Source: Bacillota bacterium
GTDB taxonomy: Bacteria; Bacillota; Dethiobacteria; DTU022; UBA8154
Assembly: GCA_003456095.1 (NCBI GenBank)
Contig: DMPF01000164.1
Coordinates: 1-6,734 of the forward strand
DNA length: 6,734 nucleotides
Direction of reading: 5' to 3'
Positions 1 through 4,849 of this stretch are shown one piece after another. Under the pieces are notes generated by a model that searched no databases, was not told where the DNA came from, and saw only the letters and a list, made by a program, of their open reading frames with translations. Both the position numbers and the translations under genes were made by a program. Position 1 is the stretch's first letter. Each line of letters begins with the position of its first letter.

Positions 1-119
1 TGCTGGTCGAGGCCGAAATTGTGCCTGCGGGGAAGCTAAGAGAGTTGATGACTGAAGCGAACGAACTCCTTGCAATCTTCTCTGCCTCGCAGCGAACCGC
101 CAAAGGAAACCGCCAATGA
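1..119 (+). CDS. C-terminal end of a probable four-helix-bundle (S23/avd-like) protein, partial
   Basis: An open frame enters from the left edge (codons in phase with position 3) and ends at TGA 117-119, giving 38 residues that begin LVEAEIVPAGKLRELMTEAN and end in RTAKGNRQ. The pattern (acidic/Leu-rich helix, 'ELLAIFSASQRTAK' tail) resembles the final helix of the small four-helix-bundle family first described from 23S rRNA intervening sequences (S23, also related to Avd). Members are usually about 110-130 residues, so roughly the last third would be here. Its stop codon overlaps the ATG of the next gene (ATGA arrangement at 116-119), which suggests translational coupling and a shared transcript. 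The family has no established enzymatic activity and is often found inside accessory loci. Only the C-terminus is visible, so the family call rests on recalled similarity and is moderate. Confidence 0.5.
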   Translation, partial: LVEAEIVPAGKLRELMTEANELLAIFSASQRTAKGNRQ

Positions 120-700
120 CTCAATCACTCAATCGCTCAATGGATCAATCCCTCAAACCCTGGTACGCGGTGGCCATACCCCACGAAGATATTCGTGAAG
201 GACGCCTCGCAGAAGCGGTCTTCGCGGCAAACCTGTGGGCCGTTGTTTGTGGCACGGCGCCGGAGCTTTATCTCGACCCGGAGGGGTTCTTCCGCAAGAC
301 GTACCTGACGAGCGGACTGTCCACCGTGCTCAGTCTGGTAGCGGGCGCGTTGCGCCGCGGCGGTGAGACCGGAGACCGCATCATCAGCTTGCAGACCGCC
401 TTCGGCGGCGGGAAGACGCACACGCTCGTGGCCTTGTGGCATCTGGCGAAGCATGCGGAACGGCTGCAGGGGTCGCCTTACGCGGAGGGACTGCGGGAGG
501 CCGTCGGCGGACGACTCCCCGAAAAGGTGAATGGGGTCGCCGTCTTCACAAACCAGACCTGCGACGCAACCCAAGGACGCAAGGTCGAAGGCGGCGTTCA
601 CCTGCGCACGCTGTGGGACGAGTTTGCGTATCAGCTCGGTGCCTGCCTGTTGTTGTTGTTAACTCTTCCCAACTGGATAAACGGAAACTTAAAAGCCTAG
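116..700 (+). pseudogene. N-terminal fragment of a DUF499 family P-loop ATPase, truncated
   Basis: The ATG at 116 overlaps the upstream stop, with a plausible GGA-type ribosome binding site (AAAGGAAA) about 10 bases before it. After about 12 repeat-derived residues, the sequence SLKPWYAVAIPHEDIREG and the segment around FFRKTYLTSGL match the conserved N-terminus of DUF499 proteins. A Walker A motif AFGGGKTHTL lies at about residues 95-104 (Lys100). DUF499 proteins are normally about 900-1100 residues. As I recall, they are ATPases of DUF1156-methyltransferase modification or defence-type loci. Family similarity stops at ...DEFAYQLG (residue 175, base 640). The remaining 19 residues (ACLLLLLTLP...) are out-of-frame reading of transposase DNA before a TAG at 698-700. 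Walker B, sensor motifs and the C-terminal domains are absent, so this is almost certainly not a working ATPase. Confidence 0.8.
119..158 (+). repeat. Degenerate 8-bp tandem repeat (about 5 units) directly after the start codon
   Basis: Immediately after the ATG of the DUF499 gene lie ACTCAATC, ACTCAATC, GCTCAATG, GATCAATC and CCTCAAAC (119-126, 127-134, 135-142, 143-150, 151-158). Two units are identical and the others keep the core TCAA. Eight is not a multiple of three, so gain or loss of one unit would shift the reading frame of the ATPase. The repeat encodes the low-complexity TQSLNRSMDQSLK stretch that precedes the conserved domain. The present copy number keeps the gene in frame up to the truncation. 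Whether it ever worked as a slippage switch is not known; the drift between units argues that it is at best an old one. Confidence 0.7.
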
Positions 701-861
701 AGAAAAAAGTGCAACGGGAAAAAGAACAGCTGATAAAAGAAATCCGGAACCTAACCACCTTAAGTTTTGCCTGTGAACCGGACACTAAAGAGGCTCTCTC
801 TCGTTTTCTGCAAGAAAAAAGAGGCGGTTTTTATCCATTGGCGGGCACCGTTGAAAGTTAA
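641..861 (+). pseudogene. Internal fragment of an IS1634-type (IS4 superfamily) transposase
   Basis: From about base 643 a frame different from the ATPase reads LPVVVVNSSQLDKRKLKSLE, then a Lys/Glu-rich helix, then SFACEPDTKEALSRFLQE and FYPLAGTVES, ending at TAA 859-861. The order 'hydrophobic strand, S-x-x-L, long charged helix, F-A-C-E-x-D, A-L-x-x-F-L' is what I know from the middle of IS1634-family DDE transposases, which are about 500-600 residues in full. Only about 70 residues remain. The N-terminus, and with it the left end of the element, is missing, and the C-terminal part with the last catalytic Glu region is lost. The fragment is more AT-rich than the ATPase DNA to its left. It is therefore a dead remnant that either interrupted the DUF499 gene or was joined to it by a later deletion. 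The 862-920 stretch may be the right terminal DNA of the element, but no target duplication or inverted repeat could be established. Confidence 0.65.
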
Positions 862-965
862 ATGTTGACCGGATAAATTGCTAATTTTATCATCTAAGGG
901 TGCGGAAAATAAGTGGGATCATCAAGGCAATGCGGAATGGTCAATATTGTTCCCTGAATAATAAA
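862..965. other. Non-coding stretch, possible right flank of the IS remnant
   Basis: No credible open frame is present. The stretch is AT-rich, with two similar words, TGCGGAAAATAAGTGGG near 901-917 and TGCGGAATGG near 931-940. The segment CTAAGGGTGCGGAA recalls terminal sequences of IS1634-type elements, but this is memory-based and no matching left end is visible. The downstream part runs into the hairpin at 966-1017. Confidence 0.3.
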
Positions 966-1017
966 TAGCCCCAAAAAAGGCCTATGCCATAGGCATGAGG
1001 ACTTCTTTCAGGGGCTA
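966..1017 (-). terminator. Intrinsic terminator of the coiled-coil / NAGPA unit, inside a larger dyad
   Basis: Read on the minus strand, GCCTAT-GGC-ATAGGC (994-980) is followed by C and six T (979-973): a compact stem with a U-tract about 95 bases after the NAGPA gene stop at 1087. The hairpin sits inside a longer dyad whose ends are TAGCCCC (966-972) and GGGGCTA (1011-1017), with partly complementary purine and pyrimidine flanks. The orientation of the T run assigns termination to the minus strand. Confidence 0.7.
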
Positions 1018-1086
1018 CACAACTATTGCACGCATAATCAGGGAATGTGATTCAGAAGTATATCATGGAAGGGGAAAAGGTATTAT

Positions 1087-2178
1087 TCATGGCATCACCA
1101 CAATATTCGTCGTTACAAGTCTCTCCCGACCGTCGGAAGGGCGGTTGAGAACCTTCCCGTCGTAGAAGAAGGTACTGGAACCCCCTCCGTCCAAATTGTA
1201 AGCGTCCCGTACTTTGAACTCGATCAGCTTTTCCTGCGCCTCCTCCAGCGTCACTCCCAAACTCCAACCCTCTCTTCTGCCGTCGATGACCACAAAAAGG
1301 AGATCGCCGTTTTGAAAGTGGCCGATGAGGGTGCGGGGTTGCCTGGTATTGGCCCAAGCCGCCGGAATGGGCTGTTTCTCCCCGTCTTTTAACAATGTGG
1401 GCAGGAAGCTGGCTCCGTGCAGAACATCTAGTTCATGCAGCTGCTCTATAGTTTCAATCTGCCCCCCCACAAGCTGCCCGCTGCGGTTGAATCCGATAAA
1501 GCTCAGCCGGGAATTATGTGTAGTAAAGGTAACTACCTCTCCGTCAATAACGGTAATGCCCAGGGGGATTAGGCTTTCTGCCTGGGGAGAAAAGCCCCCG
1601 GCGTTAACAGCCAGGATCGCCCCAGTGCGCCTTGCGGCGGAACTCGTCGTCTCTCCCCGGCTCCTGACGCGGTCTTCCGCCAGGACCATCCTTACCGCCT
1701 CCGGGTTATGCAGCCGCACCTTGGCCATAAACCCCCGGTAACCCGCCTCCTTCAAAGAGTAGACCTTTACGGTGGCATTTTCCCCAAAGGTCTGCCCCAC
1801 AGGATCACCGAGCATATTGGCAAGGACGAGCTCGATCATATCCGCAGCAACGTACCTTTGTTCTGTAGAGGCAGCCACCAGACCCTGCAGGCGCACACGC
1901 TGTTGCTCGTACGCCTGCAGCTCCGTGCGAGCATCCCTGCTAATCATGCTGATTAAATCGTGCGAAACCTCAGTCGCCGCCCGCATCTCCCGGATGGATT
2001 CTCTCATATCCAAAAGCTGTATGGATATTCCATGATTCTCCTGCCGGAGCGCTTCCCCCTCCAAGGCCAGGGTCGCAATCCCCGGTACGGAAAAAGGCTG
2101 CAGCTGCGCGTAAGCGATCCCCAGCCCAAAAAAAGGGGCCAGGACAAATATAATGAATAGATGCAGTTTACAAAGCAC
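1087..2178 (-). CDS. Secreted phosphodiester glycosidase family protein (NAGPA domain)
   Basis: 363 residues starting at GTG (2176-2178), with GGAGGAG seven bases upstream (2186-2192). Residues 1-24 form a signal peptide (hydrophobic core FIIFVLAPFFGLGI, AYA-Q cleavage), so the protein is exported or surface-held. Residues 40-125 are charged and probably helical. Residues ~135-362 are the NAGPA domain (Pfam phosphodiester glycosidase, first known from human N-acetylglucosamine-1-phosphodiester alpha-N-acetylglucosaminidase). Visible family motifs are AVNAGGF (190-196), PRTLIG (281-286), VIDGRREG (297-304) and the glycine-rich LDGGGSSTF (329-337), near the C-terminal TTNIVVMP. Bacterial members are thought to act on sugar-phosphodiester linkages in envelope or exopolysaccharide material; the substrate here is unknown. 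The start overlaps the upstream coiled-coil gene by 11 bp, so the two are translationally coupled and probably act together at the membrane. Confidence 0.85.
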   Translation of the reverse strand: MLCKLHLFIIFVLAPFFGLGIAYAQLQPFSVPGIATLALEGEALRQENHGISIQLLDMRESIREMRAATEVSHDLISMISRDARTELQAYEQQRVRLQGLVAASTEQRYVAADMIELVLANMLGDPVGQTFGENATVKVYSLKEAGYRGFMAKVRLHNPEAVRMVLAEDRVRSRGETTSSAARRTGAILAVNAGGFSPQAESLIPLGITVIDGEVVTFTTHNSRLSFIGFNRSGQLVGGQIETIEQLHELDVLHGASFLPTLLKDGEKQPIPAAWANTRQPRTLIGHFQNGDLLFVVIDGRREGWSLGVTLEEAQEKLIEFKVRDAYNLDGGGSSTFFYDGKVLNRPSDGRERLVTTNIVVMP

Positions 2179-2659
2179 GGACAGACTCCTCCAGTTTGCG
2201 CAGTTGTTCCTTTAAGCCGCCCAGTTGGCTGTCCAACTCAGCCATTCGCTTCTGTATGCTCCGGCGCGTCTCGTCCGTCCCGATGATGGACTCCCCGGTC
2301 AGTTCCAGCTCCTCCTGTATCATGCCCATCTCGTCCCGAATCTGCTGAATCTCTCCCCTGTAGTTCTCCAGCTCCCCCTGAAACAACCTGAGCGCACCCG
2401 TTATCTCCTCCTCCATACGCCGGTTGTCCCGCTTCAGCTCTTCCACCTGGCTGGTGAAATACTCCCTGTTCTCGCGCAGGTGTTCCCAAGCCAGATAATA
2501 TCCCCCGTAAACAAGTCCAGCCCACAATAACAAAATAATTATGACAGATATGGCCTTTGCAAGCCTCTTATCTCGCAACTTTCTTTTTGATTTCAGCTTC
2601 CCGGACCTCAGCCCTTCCGCCCGAGGATCGGCGCCATAGATTAAACCACGCTCATCCAT
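2168..2659 (-). CDS. Small single-pass membrane protein with long coiled coil, unknown function
   Basis: 163 residues from ATG 2657-2659. The N-terminal 34 residues are hydrophilic and end in a basic cluster (KSKRKLRDKRLAK), followed by one membrane segment at about 36-57 (AISVIIILLLWAGLVYGGYYL). The positive-inside rule places the N-terminus in the cytoplasm. Residues ~60-160 are a charged heptad-rich coiled coil (EELKRDNRRMEEEI, QIRDEMGMIQEELEL, LGGLKEQLRKLEESV) projecting outside. The architecture recalls FtsL/DivIC-type or accessory envelope proteins, but I do not recognise a named family. It is the first gene of the unit with the exported NAGPA protein, whose start lies inside its last codons. 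There is no good Shine-Dalgarno sequence near the ATG: the nearest GAGG is about 20 bases away inside a possible hairpin, which hints at leader control. An in-frame TGA lies shortly upstream, so no earlier start is likely. Confidence 0.75.
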   Translation of the reverse strand: MDERGLIYGADPRAEGLRSGKLKSKRKLRDKRLAKAISVIIILLLWAGLVYGGYYLAWEHLRENREYFTSQVEELKRDNRRMEEEITGALRLFQGELENYRGEIQQIRDEMGMIQEELELTGESIIGTDETRRSIQKRMAELDSQLGGLKEQLRKLEESVRAL

Positions 2660-2672
2660 AATAAACTGGGCA

Positions 2673-2725
2673 GGGTTCCCTCAAAAAAAGAAGAAGGGAA
2701 TCCTGTCTTGTCCCGTCCTCCCTTC
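2673..2725 (-). promoter_or_regulatory. Possible attenuator: two mutually exclusive hairpins in the leader
   Basis: In the minus-strand transcript GAAGGGA (2725-2719) can pair with TCCCTTC (2699-2693) and is followed by TTC and seven T (2692-2683): a terminator-like hairpin with a 19-nt loop, before the first gene. The same 3' arm can instead pair downstream: GGATTCCCT (2703-2695) with AGGGAACCC (2681-2673), eight of nine positions, across a 13-nt loop that contains the T run. The two structures share 2695-2699 and cannot coexist. No known riboswitch or T-box signature was recognised, so the regulator, if any, is unknown. Confidence 0.35.
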
Positions 2726-2767
2726 ACCTGATTTTAGAAGTATGAGGCTTCTGCCTTTTTCCATTAT

Positions 2768-2796
2768 ATTATAAAATAACTGGAAACAAAAAACAA
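2768..2796 (-). promoter_or_regulatory. Sigma-A-like promoter for the coiled-coil / NAGPA unit
   Basis: On the minus strand TTGTTT (2796-2791) and TATAAT (2773-2768) are separated by exactly 17 bases. The -10 hexamer is perfect, and a second overlapping TATAAT follows at 2768-2763. Transcription would start near 2760, giving a leader of about 100 nt before the ATG at 2659. Confidence 0.65.
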
Positions 2797-2826
2797 GGCG
2801 CTTTTCTGACAGATAATGACAATAAA

Positions 2827-2901
2827 GGAGCCAAATTGCGCCGGCGCGCTATAAATTATGCGGGGTTAATCCGAAACCGGCGGGCTGGAATTACGGGCTC
2901 C
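2827..2901. repeat. Imperfect 75-bp inverted repeat, possible REP/MITE-like element
   Basis: Nested complementary arms are visible: GGAGCC (2827-2832) with GGCTCC (2896-2901), AATT (2834-2837) with AATT (2889-2892), and CGCCGG (2839-2844) with CCGGCG (2877-2882). A 10-bp palindrome GCGCCGGCGC (2838-2847) lies in the left arm. There is no T run, so this is not an obvious terminator. It sits in a gene-free stretch between divergent transcription units and is GC-richer than its surroundings. Confidence 0.4.
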
Positions 2902-2941
2902 TATGTCAAGAAAATAGACCCGACCCCCAAGATCTGACCTG

Positions 2942-2988
2942 ATTGACTATGTAAAATATTGACAATGTAAATATAATATTGACAATAA
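2942..2988 (+). repeat. Tandem 16-bp repeat with three TTGAC cores upstream of trpB2
   Basis: ATTGACTATGTAAAAT (2942-2957) is followed directly by ATTGACAATGTAAATA (2958-2973), 13 of 16 identical, and a third partial copy ATTGACAATAA (2978-2988) follows after four bases. The TTGAC cores start at 2943, 2959 and 2979. They could be promoter -35 elements or an operator array, but no copy has a convincing -10 box at 16-18 bases; the best is the weak TTGACT-17-TGTAAA. Confidence 0.5.
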
Positions 2989-3341
2989 GAGATCTATTAT
3001 GTTAAGGTGTTTTAGGCTTAATTGAAATAATTTGAAAGGATGTGGTTATTGAAAATAAGCTCGGTTCAAGCCGGAGAAAGGTTATACACTTGCTTTGCAT
3101 GTGGCAGGCCATATCTTAACCAGGGCTCTCCGGCGGGCATCTCACGGGGTTTTGCAGTACTGATGTGGAACTGTAGGAGGGTAATGTTTACAAAAGGTTC
3201 AGGGGGAATAAAGGGCAATAGTATTAATTATTTTGGCATGCTTGGATACATGTTCTTCTTCAACTAGGGTGGTTCAGGTTGTATCAACGGAGATCCATTG
3301 TCCCCGATGGTTGGTTTAGTATAATCCAAGGAGGAATAAGC
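2989..3341 (+). other. Long gene-free leader region upstream of trpB2 with dyad symmetry
   Basis: The main structure is an 8-bp perfect stem GCCGGAGA (3070-3077) with TCTCCGGC (3127-3134), enclosing GGTTA (3080-3084) with TAACC (3117-3121) and a small apical hairpin near 3087-3101. An alternative short stem, CTCGG (3060-3064) with CCGGAG (3071-3076), would compete with it. A second hairpin, TGCAGT (3153-3158) with ACTGTA (3170-3175), follows. An open frame covers 3040-3267 (75 codons), and inside it AGGAGGG precedes an ATG at 3184 that would encode a 27-residue peptide ending in an aromatic-rich tail. Neither looks like a known protein. I do not recognise a known riboswitch class or T-box here; a TATAAT at 3320-3325 lies too close to the ribosome binding site to be useful. 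Confidence 0.35.
3328..3334 (+). promoter_or_regulatory. Ribosome binding site that fixes the trpB2 start
   Basis: AAGGAGG ends seven bases before GTG 3342. The open frame extends in phase up to TTG 3279, but that codon lacks a proper site, and the GTG start gives the usual TrpB2 N-terminus (EIKKVFLNQSDMPRQWYN). Confidence 0.9.
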
Positions 3342-4709
3342 GTGGAAATTAAGAAAGTGTTCCTGAATCAAAGTGATATGCCAAGGCAGTGGTACAATAT
3401 CGCAGCTGATATGTCAACCCCTATGCAGCCGCCCCTCCATCCCGGAACAGGGCAACCGATTGGGCCTGATGATCTGGCTCCGATTTTTCCCATGAATCTC
3501 ATCGAGCAGGAAGTCAGCACACAGCGCTGGATCGATATCCCTGACGAAGTGCTCAACATCCTTGCGATCTGGAGACCTTCACCGCTGACACGGGCTTACA
3601 ACCTGGAGAAGTACCTCGGCACCCCGGCCAAGATATATTTTAAAGATGAATCAGTCAGTCCCTCCGGCAGCCACAAGCCCAATACGGCCGTAGCGCAAGC
3701 GTATTACAACAAGGTTTTCGGCATCAAGCGTATCGCCACGGAAACGGGGGCGGGCCAGTGGGGCAGCTCCTTGGCCATGGCTACCCAGCTCTTCGGCCTG
3801 GAGTTAAAAGTTTACATGGTGCGGGTCAGTTTTGAGCAGAAACCGTACCGTAAGATCCTGATGCGGACCTGGGGTGCAGAGTGCGTGGCCAGCCCCAGCC
3901 AGGACACCAACTTTGGCCGTAAAATGCTGGCCAAATATCCCGACACGCCTGGCAGCTTGGGGATTGCCATCAGCGAAGCCATCGAGGATACGGTAACGAG
4001 CAAGGATACTCGTTATGCCCTTGGAAGCGTGCTCAATCATGTTATGCTGCACCAGACCATTATCGGATTGGAGGCGCAGAAACAGTTTGAGTACCTGGGC
4101 ACCTACCCCGATATCGTAATCGGCTGTGTCGGCGGTGGCAGCAACTTTGCGGGGGTAAGTTTTCCCTTTATCCGGGATAAGATTTATGGTAAGAACGTGC
4201 GCATCATCGGGGTTGAGCCGTCTGCCTGCCCCACTTTGACCAAGGGCACCTTCCTTTATGATTTCGGCGACACAGCGGCTACCACACCGCTTTTGCCCAT
4301 GCATACCCTGGGGCACAACTTTATTCCCAAGCCGTTCCACGCCGGTGGCTTACGCTATCACGGCATGGCTCCTTTGGTCAGCCAGTTATTACTGGACAAC
4401 CTGATTGAACCGCAGGCCTACAGCCAGGTCAAAACTTATGAAGCCGGTCTGGCCTTTGCCCGCAGCGAGGGCATTGTCCCCGCCCCTGAAACGAACCACG
4501 CCATCGCGGCGGTATTCCATGAAGCCCTCAAGTGCAAAGAGGAGGGCGTAGCGAAGACGATCCTCTTTAACCTGAGCGGCCACGGCATCATGGACCTGAC
4601 CGGTTACGATTCATACCTGGATAACAAACTTGTCGATTACGAGATGCCTGCTGAGGAGATTGCGGAAGCATTGAAGGAATTGGAAAGCTATCCCAAGCCC
4701 AAGGTTTGA
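3342..4709 (+). CDS. trpB2: TrpB2-type tryptophan synthase beta chain, PLP dependent
   Basis: 455 residues from GTG 3342, the normal length for the TrpB2 class, which is longer than operon TrpB1. The enzyme joins indole to L-serine to make L-tryptophan in the cytoplasm using pyridoxal phosphate. TrpB2 paralogues outside trp operons are generally regarded as indole-salvage enzymes that do not need TrpA. Visible hallmarks are the PLP lysine in SGSHKPNT (Lys112), ETGAGQWG (134-141, with the catalytic-type Glu134 and the TrpB2-typical Trp where TrpB1 has His), the phosphate-binding loop GCVGGGSNFAG (261-271), HAGGLRYHG (333-341) and the C-terminal LSGHG (411-415). The N-terminal extension with PPLHPGTGQP and PIFPMNLIEQE is also TrpB2-specific. 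No trpA or other trp gene is adjacent. The gene stands alone, with a long leader and its own terminator. All key residues are present, so it should be active. Confidence 0.95.
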   Translation: MEIKKVFLNQSDMPRQWYNIAADMSTPMQPPLHPGTGQPIGPDDLAPIFPMNLIEQEVSTQRWIDIPDEVLNILAIWRPSPLTRAYNLEKYLGTPAKIYFKDESVSPSGSHKPNTAVAQAYYNKVFGIKRIATETGAGQWGSSLAMATQLFGLELKVYMVRVSFEQKPYRKILMRTWGAECVASPSQDTNFGRKMLAKYPDTPGSLGIAISEAIEDTVTSKDTRYALGSVLNHVMLHQTIIGLEAQKQFEYLGTYPDIVIGCVGGGSNFAGVSFPFIRDKIYGKNVRIIGVEPSACPTLTKGTFLYDFGDTAATTPLLPMHTLGHNFIPKPFHAGGLRYHGMAPLVSQLLLDNLIEPQAYSQVKTYEAGLAFARSEGIVPAPETNHAIAAVFHEALKCKEEGVAKTILFNLSGHGIMDLTGYDSYLDNKLVDYEMPAEEIAEALKELESYPKPKV

Positions 4710-4747
4710 TAAGACATTAAGACATCACTTTCCTGGAAAAAATTTAA

Positions 4748-4770
4748 GGGGGCCTCCAAAGGAGGCCCCC
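4748..4770. terminator. Strong bidirectional terminator hairpin between convergent genes
   Basis: GGGGGCCTCC (4748-4757), loop AAA, GGAGGCCCCC (4761-4770): a perfect 10-bp stem. On the plus strand it lies 38 bases after the trpB2 stop but is followed only by TTCGTGTC. On the minus strand it is followed by TTAAATTTTTT, a better U-tract, about 80 bases after the metallo-hydrolase stop. It probably serves both convergent genes. Confidence 0.8.
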
Positions 4771-4827
4771 TTCGTGTCATGACATTCGCCTTCAGTAATG
4801 ATGCGCACGGCCTGATTGTGATCCAGC

Positions 4828-4846
4828 GCCGGCTTGTACGGCCGGC
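4828..4846. repeat. Short GC-rich hairpin after the metallo-hydrolase gene
   Basis: GCCGGC (4828-4833) and GCCGGC (4841-4846) flank TTGTACG. No T run follows on either strand, so it is a stem-loop without clear terminator function, just downstream of the minus-strand stop at 4850. Confidence 0.4.
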
Positions 4847-4849
4847 TCC

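Noticed and set aside
436..861. Single 141-residue protein spanning the ATPase and transposase DNA
   Set aside because: Its first two thirds are an out-of-frame shadow of the DUF499 gene; only the last ~70 residues are meaningful, as a transposase fragment.
3040..3267. 75-codon open frame before trpB2 (CFACGRPY, SPAGISRGFAV) as a protein gene
   Set aside because: The start has its AGG directly abutting the ATG, composition is odd, no family is recognised, and the frame coincides with a strongly base-paired stretch; leader RNA is at least as likely.
3264..3310. T-box antiterminator (AGGGTGGTTC)
   Set aside because: The match ends after AGGGTGG; there is no ACCGCG continuation, no recognisable Stem I elements upstream, and no terminator with a T run after it.
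3297..3325. Promoter TTGTCC-16-TATAAT just before trpB2
   Set aside because: Transcription would begin inside or at the AAGGAGG site, leaving no usable leader for the GTG start.
3279..3341. Upstream TTG start for trpB2 adding 21 residues
   Set aside because: No proper ribosome binding site, and the added residues are not part of the TrpB2 family; AAGGAGG sits correctly before GTG 3342.
3804..4340. 178-residue minus-strand frame inside trpB2
   Set aside because: Shadow of a highly conserved coding sequence on the opposite strand.
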